A stretch of 33,771 bases of DNA, from positions 1 through 33,771 of the forward strand of contig JACWMK010000021.1 of the NCBI GenBank assembly GCA_015661405.1, written 5' to 3'. The stretch comes from Methanobacterium sp. Its GTDB lineage: Archaea; Methanobacteriota; Methanobacteria; Methanobacteriales; Methanobacteriaceae. A model generated the notes under the pieces. That model was not told the origin of the DNA. It was given only the letters and a program-made list of their open reading frames with translations, and ran no database searches. The position numbers were made by a program, and so were the translations under genes. This document shows positions 7,932-16,920 of this stretch, piece after piece (positions within the stretch are counted from its first letter, which is position 1; every line of letters starts with the position of its first letter).

Positions 7932-8783
7932 CTACTTTTTTTCTTTGATTAAATCTTTCAAATTTTCTATTTCTGATTTCAACTCATTCATATTATTTTT
8001 AATATCTTTTATATCATCAGAACTATTCAGTACACCTAAACTATTATTTATACCATCCAATTTACTATTCATGATTTCTACAGATTCTCTGGTTCTTTTA
8101 GCTACACTTTCAGTTTTAGTCCTAAATTTTTGTATTAAAGAGAATGTTGCAACTGATGTTATAATACTGGTGAGGAATAAGGCACTGAACATGGAAATTA
8201 CTCCCATTAATCGTCCTATTCCAGTAACAGGGATAATATCACCATAACCTACAGTAGTGATTGTCTGTAAAATAAACCATAATGAATCTTCATAAGTAGC
8301 AACTTCAGGATTAACACCATGCTCCACTCTATAAAATATGAATGAACATAAAAATAGTACTGTAAGGAAAAATGCTAAGGCATAAACTAGTCTAGTCTGC
8401 TCCTGATATTTTATAACTTGTTTAGCGAATTTCTGAGCAAATAAATATAATGCTAAAATTTTTATAATAATTAATATTTTAAGTATAATTAAAGTACTAG
8501 GTAAACCCGTAGATGCGGTTACATAATATATAGGGATGAAAACTATGATTAAATGCAAATTATTTTTTATATAAATATATTTTTCTTTAGTGTGACTCAT
8601 TACCAATAGAAATCCGATTAATAGAATTATGGAAACTATCAAGTCAAATACACTAATATATTCCATAGTAACTGGCAGTAAATTAGCTATTACGGATAAA
8701 GCAAGAACTATAGCATCTAATATTATTAAAAAAATAATTATAGCCTGCCAGCCGATACCAAGCCTATTCTTCACGATGTTCAT
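7932..8783 (-). CDS. Six-TM potassium channel with C-terminal coiled coil
   Basis: A 283-residue protein with four N-terminal membrane segments, then a pore module: outer helix (about 131-151), pore loop with the K+ selectivity filter TTVGYGD at 176-182, and an inner helix (about 191-215). The S4-like segment (about 97-122) carries widely spaced lysines instead of the regular arginines of voltage sensors, so voltage gating is doubtful. The C-terminus (about 232-281) is a predicted coiled coil with heptad hydrophobics, probably for tetramer assembly; there is no RCK or cyclic-nucleotide domain. It probably controls K+ flux and membrane potential. Confidence 0.88.
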   Translation of the reverse strand: MNIVKNRLGIGWQAIIIFLIILDAIVLALSVIANLLPVTMEYISVFDLIVSIILLIGFLLVMSHTKEKYIYIKNNLHLIIVFIPIYYVTASTGLPSTLIILKILIIIKILALYLFAQKFAKQVIKYQEQTRLVYALAFFLTVLFLCSFIFYRVEHGVNPEVATYEDSLWFILQTITTVGYGDIIPVTGIGRLMGVISMFSALFLTSIITSVATFSLIQKFRTKTESVAKRTRESVEIMNSKLDGINNSLGVLNSSDDIKDIKNNMNELKSEIENLKDLIKEKK

Positions 8784-8990
8784 AATTCTATTTATAATTT
8801 TAGAGTTAAGTAATAAATTTTTATCTGTTTAAATCTAAAAAATTTTTTTGAGTATGAAGAATATTGTTCTAAAAAAAAGATAAAATAATATCCAGCTTTT
8901 ATAAAGTTTTGATGAATATTTATTTTCATTTGAACGGAATATTAGGAAAAAATATATGGGGGCCTGTCTTTTTTTTATATTTAAATATAT

Positions 8991-9527
8991 TTATTTTTTT
9001 TCTTCTGTTTCAGGCATTCCTACTTTTGGCATTAAATCTGATGGATTAACAAAGAAAAGAGCTATACCATCAATTATTAACCATAAACCTATTAATAAAG
9101 CTAGGTAGAATGGATTAAAAGCATAAAATGCCAATATAATGTACAGAATACCGAGTATAATTCCTAAACCACCCGCACCTTTGTTGGCAGTACTTGCACC
9201 GAAAAGACTGAATATTCCAGATATTAACAAGAAAAATCCTGCTAAATATAACCAGAAACTCACTAAAGCACTAAATAGAAGTATATGTCCAAATAAGCCA
9301 ATTCCAACTATTATAGCAAGAATACCTAGTATCAACTGAGCAATACTTATGCCTTTGCTGGTAGTCCATGAATCAAAGCTTTTAACAAAAAGCCAAATAC
9401 CTAAAAATAAGATTCCTAATCCTGCTAGAACACTAGCTGTGAAAATACTGATTAAAGGAAATGCTATAACTAAAATACCGAGTATTATTGCTAAAACTCC
9501 TAACATCATATTTCTTTCTTCAACCAT
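8991..9527 (-). CDS. DUF308/HdeD-like small membrane protein
   Basis: A 178-residue protein with about six short, Gly/Ile/Leu-rich membrane helices in repeated pairs (LGVLAIILGILVIAFPL, LGILAIIVGIGLFGHIL, LGIILGILYIILAFYAF), the pattern of DUF308/HdeD membrane proteins. HdeD in enterobacteria is linked to acid resistance; for archaeal members no function is established. GGGGTG precedes the ATG by about 9 nt. It lies in a run of minus-strand membrane genes but is separated by 207 bp from the K+ channel gene. Confidence 0.75.
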   Translation of the reverse strand: MVEERNMMLGVLAIILGILVIAFPLISIFTASVLAGLGILFLGIWLFVKSFDSWTTSKGISIAQLILGILAIIVGIGLFGHILLFSALVSFWLYLAGFFLLISGIFSLFGASTANKGAGGLGIILGILYIILAFYAFNPFYLALLIGLWLIIDGIALFFVNPSDLMPKVGMPETEEKK

Positions 9528-9711
9528 GATAAAAACACCCCTTAGATTTGTTAAAAACAGACCCTATACTTATTATTTGTTTAAAGACAATATAAATCTT
9601 ACTTATCTAATGGATGAAACTTATACGAGCTAAAGAAATAAATATATTTAAAAAATAAATTTAATAAAATTTAGGGAATTTATAATAAATTATTTTAAAT
9701 AAAAAAAATTT

Positions 9712-10386
9712 TTAAACTCTTTTTAAAATATTTAACCCCTGTATCGTGGCAACCAGAACTTCATCAGCTAAACCGGCAAATACACCATTTTCAACCACTC
9801 CCGGTATAGAATTCAGCATTACTTCAAGTTTTCCGGGCTCACTTATACTATCAAATTTAACATCTACAACAAAATTACCATTATCAGTTATTACTGGTCC
9901 ATCTTTACGTTCAGCCATCCTTAACTTAGGTTGGCCACCTATATTTATCAGTTGTTCCTTTACAATTCTTAATGCAGTTGGAATTATTTCAACGGGTACT
10001 GGGAATTTTCCAAGTACATCAACCATTTTGGAATCATCTACGATTACTATGAATTTATCTGCTGATTGGTCAATAATTTTTTCCATTGTGTGTGCTGCAC
10101 CTCCACCCTTAATAAGATTCAATAGTGGATCCACTTCATCAGCTCCATCCACAGCTAAATCTACATCATGTTCTTCTAGGGTGGTTAAGGGAATTCCTGA
10201 ATCACTGGCTAGGAAGAAGGATTGATATGATGTAGGTATTCCTAGAACCTCTAATTCTTCATTTTTTATCTTCTCTGCCAGTTTTTCTATGAAATAGTGA
10301 GTAGTTGATCCAGTCCCTAACCCAACAATATATCCATCTTTTACCCACTTTACAGCTTCATAACCTACATTTTTCTTAAGATTCAT
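9712..10386 (-). CDS. rpiA: Ribose-5-phosphate isomerase A
   Basis: Interconverts ribose 5-phosphate and ribulose 5-phosphate, which methanogens use to supply pentoses. The 224-residue length is normal. Signatures: phosphate-binding GLGTGSTT (22-29), the active-site DLAVDGADEVD stretch, KGGGAAHTMEKI with the catalytic Lys-Gly-Gly-Gly, and FPVPVEIIP. ATG start with only a weak ribosome site. It lies 66 bp downstream of the UPF0179 gene on the same strand. Confidence 0.95.
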   Translation of the reverse strand: MNLKKNVGYEAVKWVKDGYIVGLGTGSTTHYFIEKLAEKIKNEELEVLGIPTSYQSFFLASDSGIPLTTLEEHDVDLAVDGADEVDPLLNLIKGGGAAHTMEKIIDQSADKFIVIVDDSKMVDVLGKFPVPVEIIPTALRIVKEQLINIGGQPKLRMAERKDGPVITDNGNFVVDVKFDSISEPGKLEVMLNSIPGVVENGVFAGLADEVLVATIQGLNILKRV

Positions 10387-10452
10387 ATATTTTAAACTCT
10401 CTTACAGTTTTTTTTAGTCAAACTTTAAAATTTAATTTTCTTTAATAATCTT

Positions 10453-10884
10453 TTAAAACTTTAAACGGACTAAACATAGATTTAATCCTTTCGGACATTT
10501 ATATGCTGTTTTACCTATGTTTTTTATTATTTTACATCGATCTTCTTTATGGAGACCATCAGGAAAACACTGATCCTTTATACTGCAATCAAAATCACAT
10601 TCATCAGGTTTGAATATAATATTGGATCCCTCAAAAGCCATTTTACAATCAATTAAAACTTCAATATCGGCTCTTTCAACATTAACTACTGTAACTTTAC
10701 CTCCTTCATGGATGGGGCAGGGATGTTGAGTATCCTTAACTTCTGTTATAACGTATATTCTATCTTCTTCTAGATTGTCTATGCAAGTATTTTTGAATCT
10801 ACAATTTTCACACTGTGAAGATGTACCCTGATGCATAAATTCAAGTCCTTCCACTGCTAAACTAGTTCCAATTAATGTAATCAT
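10453..10884 (-). CDS. UPF0179 cysteine-rich archaeal protein
   Basis: A 143-residue protein matching the archaeal UPF0179 family, beginning MITLIGTSLAVEGLEFMHQG and containing CENCRFKNTC, an HPCPIHEG box, CDFDCSIKDQC and a C-terminal CPKGLNLC. About a dozen cysteines suggest zinc or an iron-sulfur cluster. The biochemical role is not known. A GAGGG motif sits before the ATG, and a canonical minus-strand TATA box (TTTTATATAA, 10918-10927) lies 34-43 bp before the start, so it is probably the first gene of a unit with rpiA. Confidence 0.88.
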   Translation of the reverse strand: MITLIGTSLAVEGLEFMHQGTSSQCENCRFKNTCIDNLEEDRIYVITEVKDTQHPCPIHEGGKVTVVNVERADIEVLIDCKMAFEGSNIIFKPDECDFDCSIKDQCFPDGLHKEDRCKIIKNIGKTAYKCPKGLNLCLVRLKF

Positions 10885-11261
10885 TTGTATAAACCCTCTT
10901 TTTTTAAGCTGCTTGAATTATATAAAATAAACTTAGATTTCATTATCGAATACAATAAATTTTATTATAAATTTTGAACATTTCCTTTTCTTATATATAC
11001 ATTGTATTAATTTCTTATTATATATGATGAATATTTTTTTTTTAAATTAAGTTTTTAATTGAATAATCGATTTTTATAAAAAAAAGATTGTAAATTGGTA
11101 AGAAGATTAAATAAAAAAAGAATAAAAAGTCCTTAATTTAATTATTTAAAAATGATTAAAATTCAAATTTAACATAGAACTACTAATTTTGAATTAAACT
11201 ATTTTAACTCATTATTACTTTTTAAATAATATATTATTAAGTTAATAAAAAATTAATTTAA
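10885..11261. other. 377-bp AT-rich intergenic region
   Basis: Lies between the UPF0179 start and the egsA stop. It holds the UPF0179 promoter: minus-strand TATA TTTTATATAA at 10918-10927. A plus-strand TATA-like TTATATATAC near 10990 has no gene downstream. I see no ORF with a ribosome site and no GC-rich structured RNA. Confidence 0.6.
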
Positions 11262-12308
11262 TTAAATCACGCCTGTGGTGGTGGCTAACTTTTCCGCGGA
11301 CTCTTGGGTAAGTCCTCTATCACCTAATATTGTATATCTTTCCTTACGGATGGTATGTGCTATTGTAAGTGCGTTTATAATATATTCTGGCTCAATTCCT
11401 AACTCATAAGCAGTGATAGGTGCTTTTACTTTCTTCAGAGTATCTCTAATGTATTTCCAATCTCCACCATGTAGATACATCATCATTATAGTACCTAAAC
11501 CGCATTGTTCACCGTGTAACGCAGGTTTTGGAGCTACCTTATCCAGTGCATGACTGAATTTATGTTCCGAGCCACTGGCGGGTCTGCTGGTTCCAGCTAT
11601 ACTTATAGCCATACCACTGCTTATTAAAGCTTTAACCACTAATTCTGAACTTTCTATAAGCCCTTCTTTTATAGCATCTGCAGATTTCATAGTCATTTTT
11701 GCAGTCATTAAAGATAATGCTGCAGCTGAATCGCTGAAATCTTCATTTAAGAGGCGATAAGCTAATTTCCAATCTAATATTGCTGTATGATTGGATACTA
11801 CATCACCAAATCCGGCTGCAAGCAGTCGGAAAGGTGCTTTACTAATAATTTTAGTATCAGCTATAACTCCTATAGGTGATTCAGCCGGTAGTGAAACACT
11901 ACCTCCATCACCATCTTTTATAGAGACCCGTGGAGAAGCTATTCCATCATGTGATGCTGCAGTGGGCACGCTAATAAAGTTTACACCAGACTGGGTGGAT
12001 GCTAATTTAGCTACATCTATAACTTTTCCACCACCTACTCCTAGTACAAGGCTACTATTCTTAATAGCATCTTGAACTTCTGAAACAGAGTTTGTTGAGG
12101 CATTATTGATAATTATACATTCGACTTCAAAACCATGATTTTGAAGACTATCTACTGCGGCTTCTCCGCCTATTTTCAAGGTATTTGAACCTGTGACCAC
12201 TAAAACTTTGCCTTTGAATCTTAACTCATGGCAGATAGCACCGGTTTGATTTATTATTCCAGGGCCGGTGTGAATTTCTCTTGGTAGTTGAATCTTTCTA
12301 AATTCCAT
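11262..12308 (-). CDS. egsA: Glycerol-1-phosphate dehydrogenase [NAD(P)+]
   Basis: Reduces dihydroxyacetone phosphate to sn-glycerol 1-phosphate, the backbone of archaeal membrane lipids, which marks the DNA as archaeal. At 348 aa the length is typical. Visible: nucleotide-binding VGGGKVIDVAKL (91-102), PTAASHDGIASPRVSI (115-130), and two His-containing metal-site motifs, SGSEHKFSHALD and LHGEQCGLGTI, of the iron-type alcohol dehydrogenase/glycerol dehydrogenase fold. GAGATGA precedes the ATG. It is divergent from proS. Confidence 0.96.
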   Translation of the reverse strand: MEFRKIQLPREIHTGPGIINQTGAICHELRFKGKVLVVTGSNTLKIGGEAAVDSLQNHGFEVECIIINNASTNSVSEVQDAIKNSSLVLGVGGGKVIDVAKLASTQSGVNFISVPTAASHDGIASPRVSIKDGDGGSVSLPAESPIGVIADTKIISKAPFRLLAAGFGDVVSNHTAILDWKLAYRLLNEDFSDSAAALSLMTAKMTMKSADAIKEGLIESSELVVKALISSGMAISIAGTSRPASGSEHKFSHALDKVAPKPALHGEQCGLGTIMMMYLHGGDWKYIRDTLKKVKAPITAYELGIEPEYIINALTIAHTIRKERYTILGDRGLTQESAEKLATTTGVI

Positions 12309-12636
12309 TTTATTTTCATCTCTTAATTATATATATTATAATCGTTTGAATTAAATAATTTTTTGATTTTCAATTATAATTTAGTCAACATTATTAAATG
12401 GATAGTTCCAAAAGTATTTTTAACAATGATTATATTGTTTTTTACTCAAAAAATTTATTTATTCATAAAATTGAAATAGTCTAGTAGATAATTTAGACAA
12501 AATATCCACATTAATCTTATCTAAAAAATAATATAAACGAGAAATAAAATTTTTTTTGGATTGAATATTTAAATAGAATGTTATAATAATCTAATTATAT
12601 TTTTAATTATAAGAAATATTTCAAGGTGATGAATTT
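12309..12636. promoter_or_regulatory. 328-bp divergent promoter region egsA/proS
   Basis: Very AT-rich, no convincing gene. A proS TATA candidate (ATTTAAAT, about 12567-12575) fits a start of transcription near 12600, and AGGTGAT sits 6 nt before the proS ATG. On the minus strand an ATATATAT stretch near 12330 may serve egsA. Assignments rest on position and motif only. Confidence 0.45.
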
Positions 12637-14049
12637 ATGACAGATTTCAGTGAATGGTTCAACAATATTCTAGAAGAGGCAGAGATAATCGATACACGAT
12701 ATCCAGTAAAGGGTATGCATGTATGGCTTCCCCAAGGATTTAAAATAAGAAAATACACCTTGAATATTTTAAGGAATATATTAGATGAGGATCATGAGGA
12801 AGTACTCTTTCCACTTCTTATTCCCGAAGATGAATTGGCTAAAGAAGCAATTCATGTTAAAGGATTCGAAGATGAAGTTTATTGGATTACTCATGGCGGA
12901 CTTACAAAACTCAATAAAAAATTAGCTTTAAGACCTACTAGTGAAACTGCAATGTATCCTATGTTTTCATTATGGGTTAGATCTCATTCAGATTTACCTA
13001 TGAAATTTTATCAAGTCGTTAATACATTCCGCTATGAAACTAAGCATACTAGACCATTAATTAGAGTGAGAGAAATCACCACATTTATAGAAGCCCACAC
13101 TGTCCATATTAACAAAGAAGATACTGAAAATCAGGTTAATAGAGCTATTGAAATCTATAAAATGTTCTTTGACTCTCTGGGTTTACCATATGTTATAACT
13201 ACTCGTCCAGAATGGGATAAGTTCCCCGGAGCAGATTACACTGTAGCATTCGACACTCTTTTAAATGATGGTAAAACTTTACAAATAGGTACTGTTCACA
13301 ATTTGGGTCAGACTTTTGCTCGAACCTTTGATATTACTTACGAAACAGAATCTGGAGAACATGAATATGTATATCAAACTTGTTATGGACTTTCAGATAG
13401 AGTTATAGCATCAATTTTAGGTGTGCATGGTGATGAAAAGGGATTATGTATTCCACCAGTAGTGTCTCCTTACCAGATAGTCATAGTTCCTATTATCTTT
13501 AAAAAAGGAGGAGAAGAAGTATTAAAATTCTGTAAGAATATAAAGGAAATCCTCAAAAATGAAGGTAATTTAAGAGTTAAATTTGATGATCGAGATATTA
13601 GAGCTGGGAAGAAATTTTATGAATGGGAGATGAGGGGTGTACCTATTCGAATTGAGGTTGGACCTCGAGATATAAAGGATAATAAAATTGTAATTGTGCA
13701 TAGAAATAATCTGAAAAAGGAAATTATGGATTATAATCCGGAAAGTTTTATTGATGATATACAAAGGATACTCCATGATGTTAATAATGAAATGAGTGAA
13801 AAATCATGGAAAATTTTAAATGAAAATATAAGATCTGTTGAAAGTTTAGAAGAAGCTATTGATATAATCAATGATAAAAAAGGTATTATATCCTTTAATT
13901 GGTGTGGGGAGAATTCTTGCGGAACTGATTTAGAAGAAAAAATGCGAGTTGATATATTAGGTATTCAAAAAGACTGTTTAGGGGAAAATAAGTGTATAAA
14001 CTGTGATAATCCCGCAAAACATGTTACATTGCTAGCGAGAACCTATTAA
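12637..14049 (+). CDS. proS: Prolyl-tRNA synthetase, archaeal/eukaryotic type
   Basis: Charges tRNA-Pro. A 470-residue class II synthetase of the shorter archaeal form. Class II motif 2 is in FRYETKHTRPLIRVREI; motif 3 is in GLSDRVIASILGVHGDEKG. The anticodon-binding domain starts at VVSPYQIVIVPI. The C-terminal domain has spaced cysteines (WCGENSCG, DCLGENKCINC) like the zinc-binding end of this type and finishes with the conserved terminal Tyr (LLARTY). There is no bacterial editing insertion. Good ribosome site AGGTGAT. Confidence 0.97.
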   Translation: MTDFSEWFNNILEEAEIIDTRYPVKGMHVWLPQGFKIRKYTLNILRNILDEDHEEVLFPLLIPEDELAKEAIHVKGFEDEVYWITHGGLTKLNKKLALRPTSETAMYPMFSLWVRSHSDLPMKFYQVVNTFRYETKHTRPLIRVREITTFIEAHTVHINKEDTENQVNRAIEIYKMFFDSLGLPYVITTRPEWDKFPGADYTVAFDTLLNDGKTLQIGTVHNLGQTFARTFDITYETESGEHEYVYQTCYGLSDRVIASILGVHGDEKGLCIPPVVSPYQIVIVPIIFKKGGEEVLKFCKNIKEILKNEGNLRVKFDDRDIRAGKKFYEWEMRGVPIRIEVGPRDIKDNKIVIVHRNNLKKEIMDYNPESFIDDIQRILHDVNNEMSEKSWKILNENIRSVESLEEAIDIINDKKGIISFNWCGENSCGTDLEEKMRVDILGIQKDCLGENKCINCDNPAKHVTLLARTY

Positions 14050-14127
14050 TTATTATCATAAATAATTATATTGATTAATTAAAAAAAAATGAATCATTTT
14101 TTTAGTAATAAAAATTGAAGATCCTCT

Positions 14128-14835
14128 ATGAATCTTAGAGTAATTTTATTAGTATTTGTGGTGATATTATTCGTTCTAATTAGTATTCTGATTAGTTTTA
14201 TATCATTTGAAAATAATTCATTAAGTCAAGGTTATCAAGATGGGAATGTACAGATAATTCAGAGTACTCCACCGGGAACTATTCCACATATTATTATAGT
14301 TAAAAATAATGGTAAGAAACCTGTGATGGTTGAAAGTGGACAGATTTTAACTAGTAATATTTCTCAAAATCTGGTGGTTGCTGAAGATACACTTGTAGAG
14401 CAGAATTCCAGTGAAAGTGTGAAAGCTTATTGCTATGAGCCAAATCAAAGCGCTGTCCCTGGTTCCAATCTTACACCATCAAGTCAAGCTTCAGCACCGG
14501 TTGAAACAATTATAAGGAATTCTAATCCTAGTAATATTCAAAATGCTACTCTAACTCAACTGCAAATATGGATTTTGGTTACTAAGGATAATGTGAATAT
14601 AAATTCTGGAGAAGCTCCTTCATTAGTTCAAACACAACAAATTTCAGATTCACAATTGAATCAGGATATTTCTAATGCTCAAAATAATTTGATAACTACT
14701 TTTAATATCAGTTCATCTGAAATTGGTAATTTAAATCAGACTAGTTCTCAGATTAATTTAAATTATATTATTACTGACGCTTATAACTGGATTAATATAT
14801 TTGTAAATTGGGTTAGAAACTCACTGGGTATATAA
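14128..14835 (+). CDS. Anchored extracytoplasmic protein, possible ARPP-1-like domain
   Basis: A 235-residue protein with one N-terminal membrane segment (about 5-28) acting as a signal anchor, and a Ser/Asn/Gln-rich exterior domain with several N-x-S/T sites. The part IIIVKNNGKKPVMVESGQIL followed by AEDTLVEQNSSESVKAYCYEP resembles the ARPP-1 (ARG-rhodanese-phosphatase-associated) beta-domain, where a paired-residue strand leads to a conserved Cys-Glu; this is from memory and weak. It follows proS by 78 bp and may be read through from it, though the functions look unrelated. No clear ribosome site. Role unknown. Confidence 0.7.
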   Translation: MNLRVILLVFVVILFVLISILISFISFENNSLSQGYQDGNVQIIQSTPPGTIPHIIIVKNNGKKPVMVESGQILTSNISQNLVVAEDTLVEQNSSESVKAYCYEPNQSAVPGSNLTPSSQASAPVETIIRNSNPSNIQNATLTQLQIWILVTKDNVNINSGEAPSLVQTQQISDSQLNQDISNAQNNLITTFNISSSEIGNLNQTSSQINLNYIITDAYNWINIFVNWVRNSLGI

Positions 14836-14957
14836 AAAATGTAAAATGAGAAGTAAAATGAATTAATTATATTAATTATAAAAATAAGTTTTTTTATTTG
14901 ATTCTATTAAAAAAAGAAAATTAATTTCATAATAAAAAAGCCCGGGGTATATTTTAG

Positions 14958-15629
14958 ATGAAAACATTCGCCATAATTCCCGTGTCACGATTTTCACATG
15001 CTAAAACAAGATTATCACCAACTTTAAATTCTAATGAGCGTGGAAACCTTTTAAAATCCATGCTTAAAGATGTAATAAAGATTTTAAAAAAGACAGTCGA
15101 TACTGTATTAGTTATAAGTTCTGATAAGGATGTTCTAATGTTTGTTAATAATTTAAATGTCTTATCATTAGAAGAAGAAGCTGGTAAAGACTTAAATAGC
15201 GCTTTAACTCAGGCGATGGATTACTGTTCTAATAATTGTTCACGAGTATTAATAATACCCTCTGATGTACCTTTAATTAAAGAGAATCATATTAAAGAAA
15301 TTTTAAGTCTAGGAGAAGAAATGGATGTTGTAATAGCCCCTGCAAAAGGTGGTGGAACTAATGCTCTTTTATGTCCTATTCAAGGCATGAAAATGAAATT
15401 CGGGGACTGTAGCTTTTTTGAACATTTGAAGGAAGCTGAAAATAACATGTTCTCCTGGTCCATTTATGATTCATTTTACCTTTCTCTAGACGTTAATACT
15501 GCAGAGGATCTAGGAGAAATAATACTTCATGGAAGAAGAACTGAAACACGCAATTTTCTAAAAGAATTAGGACTTGAAGTGCACTCTAATCATGGAGTAG
15601 AGAGACTGCTAGTGACACGGAAAGGTTAA
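14958..15629 (+). CDS. cofC: 2-phospho-L-lactate guanylyltransferase
   Basis: Activates 2-phospho-L-lactate (or phosphoenolpyruvate) with GTP for coenzyme F420 synthesis. A 223-residue MobA-like nucleotidyltransferase with the family N-terminus IIPVSRFSHAKTRLSP, IIPSDVPLI (metal-binding Asp), and APAKGGGTNALLCP. ATG preceded by GGGG about 11 nt upstream. It is the first gene of a likely three-gene unit: thiD begins 5 bp after its stop. Confidence 0.95.
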   Translation: MKTFAIIPVSRFSHAKTRLSPTLNSNERGNLLKSMLKDVIKILKKTVDTVLVISSDKDVLMFVNNLNVLSLEEEAGKDLNSALTQAMDYCSNNCSRVLIIPSDVPLIKENHIKEILSLGEEMDVVIAPAKGGGTNALLCPIQGMKMKFGDCSFFEHLKEAENNMFSWSIYDSFYLSLDVNTAEDLGEIILHGRRTETRNFLKELGLEVHSNHGVERLLVTRKG

Positions 15630-15634
15630 CAATC

Positions 15635-16390
15635 ATGACTATCATGAGCATAGCAGGATTTGACCCTTCGGGCGGTGCAGGAGTTCTTAATGATATTAAA
15701 ACATTCCATGCATTAAATGTGTATGGAACAGGAGTAATAACTGCTTTAACTGCACAAAATGTTAAAAGGTTAGATGATATTCTTCCAGTTAACTGTGAAT
15801 TTATTGAAAAACAAATTGATATTATTTTAGAGGAAGAAAATATATTATATGCTAAAACAGGTGTTCTTTATTCTTCTAACATCATTAAAACTGTAGCTAG
15901 AAAGGTGGATGAGTATCAATTAAATATCGTGGTAGATCCAGTGATGGCTACTGGAACTGGTGGCTTATTATCTAAAAAGGATATTGCAAATTCTCTTAAA
16001 AAATATCTCTTGCCTTTAGCTAAACTGACAACACCTAACATCTTCGAGGCTGAAATTCTTTCCGGAATAGAGATAAATACAGAATCAGATGCAATGGAGG
16101 CAGCTCATATAATAGGTGAATTATGTAATGTAGTAGTTACTGGAGGACATCTTAAGGGTAATGATGTGTTTTATGATGGTAATATTCATATTTTAACGGG
16201 TGAACTCATGGAAAGTCAGAATACTCATGGAAGCGGATGTACCTATTCTGCAGCTACTACGGCCTATTTATATAAAGGCTGTAATTTAAAAGAAGCCTTA
16301 ATTAAAGCGGGTGAATTTACTAGAAACAGCATTAAACAGGGTTATAAAGGTACATTAAATCAATTCTGGAATTTAAAAGAATGTAAATAA
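15635..16390 (+). CDS. thiD: Hydroxymethylpyrimidine/phosphomethylpyrimidine kinase
   Basis: Phosphorylates HMP and HMP-P in thiamine synthesis; ribokinase fold. A 251-residue protein with IAGFDPSGGAGVLNDIKTF at the N-terminus, VVDPVMATGTGG, TPNIFEAEILSGI, and the catalytic region NTHGSGCTYSAA. Many methanogens carry a ThiD-ThiN fusion; here no ThiN domain follows, so the thiamine phosphate synthase must be elsewhere. ATG at 15635 has AAAGG upstream; ATG at 15644 is an alternative. It is 5 bp from cofC, so probably cotranscribed. Confidence 0.94.
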   Translation: MTIMSIAGFDPSGGAGVLNDIKTFHALNVYGTGVITALTAQNVKRLDDILPVNCEFIEKQIDIILEEENILYAKTGVLYSSNIIKTVARKVDEYQLNIVVDPVMATGTGGLLSKKDIANSLKKYLLPLAKLTTPNIFEAEILSGIEINTESDAMEAAHIIGELCNVVVTGGHLKGNDVFYDGNIHILTGELMESQNTHGSGCTYSAATTAYLYKGCNLKEALIKAGEFTRNSIKQGYKGTLNQFWNLKECK

Positions 16391-16438
16391 AGAAAATAAT
16401 GGATTAATAATTATTATAGCAATGTGAGGTAGTTCTTA

Positions 16439-16897
16439 ATGGTTTCAAGTGAAGAGATAAATAGACGATTAGAAGCAAAAAGAAAGGGAATTAAACCTAA
16501 AACTAGCCGTAGTGTGGAAGAAAAGGGACAAATATGTCCATCTTGTGAAACAGAGAATCCACCAAATGCTAAATATTGTGTAGGCTGTGGAGAAAAACTC
16601 GAGAATACGTCTTATAAACCCATCCAAGAATCCTTGAAAACACAGGAATCACTAAACGTAGAAAAATCAAAAGATTTAAGGATAAACACTAGGCCAGATG
16701 ATTTTGGTAGCACAGGAAAACCTAAGATAAATTTAATAAATAAAAAGCCTGAAGCAAAAATTGTAAAGGATGCAGATGAAGGATATGATGCAGATCCAGT
16801 TGAACGGATTAAAAAAGCTAAAGAACTTCTAGATATGGGAGCGATAACTCAGGAAGAGTTTGATATAATTAAAAAGAAGTATTTGGATAAAATTTAA
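16439..16897 (+). CDS. Zinc-ribbon and SHOCT-domain protein
   Basis: A 152-residue soluble protein. An N-terminal zinc ribbon uses Cys33-x2-Cys36 and Cys47-x2-Cys50 (CPSC...CVGC). A low-complexity Lys/Asn/Pro linker follows, and the C-terminus (about 119-151) is a SHOCT motif (IKKAKELLDMGAITQEEFDIIKKKYL), a short helical oligomerisation/binding element. No catalytic domain. GAGGT lies 8 nt before the ATG. It follows thiD by 48 bp and ends at a T9 run (16912-16920). Confidence 0.85.
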   Translation: MVSSEEINRRLEAKRKGIKPKTSRSVEEKGQICPSCETENPPNAKYCVGCGEKLENTSYKPIQESLKTQESLNVEKSKDLRINTRPDDFGSTGKPKINLINKKPEAKIVKDADEGYDADPVERIKKAKELLDMGAITQEEFDIIKKKYLDKI

Positions 16898-16911
16898 TTA
16901 TAAAGAAAAGG

Positions 16912-16920
16912 TTTTTTTTT
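16912..16920 (+). terminator. Oligo-T terminator after the SHOCT gene
   Basis: Nine T residues on the + strand 15 bp after the stop, the usual archaeal U-tract signal. It overlaps the stop codon of the convergent ACT gene. Confidence 0.6.

Noticed and set aside
9746..10225. Long open frame antisense to rpiA
   Set aside because: Ser/Thr/Pro-rich shadow of rpiA; all conserved motifs are in the opposite strand.
10885..11261. Possible small RNA gene behind the plus-strand TATA near 10990
   Set aside because: No GC-rich or stable structure and no sequence that stands out; cannot be supported without transcript data.
12399..12485. 28-codon ORF in the egsA/proS intergenic region
   Set aside because: No ribosome site, very AT-rich composition and no recognisable sequence; expected by chance.
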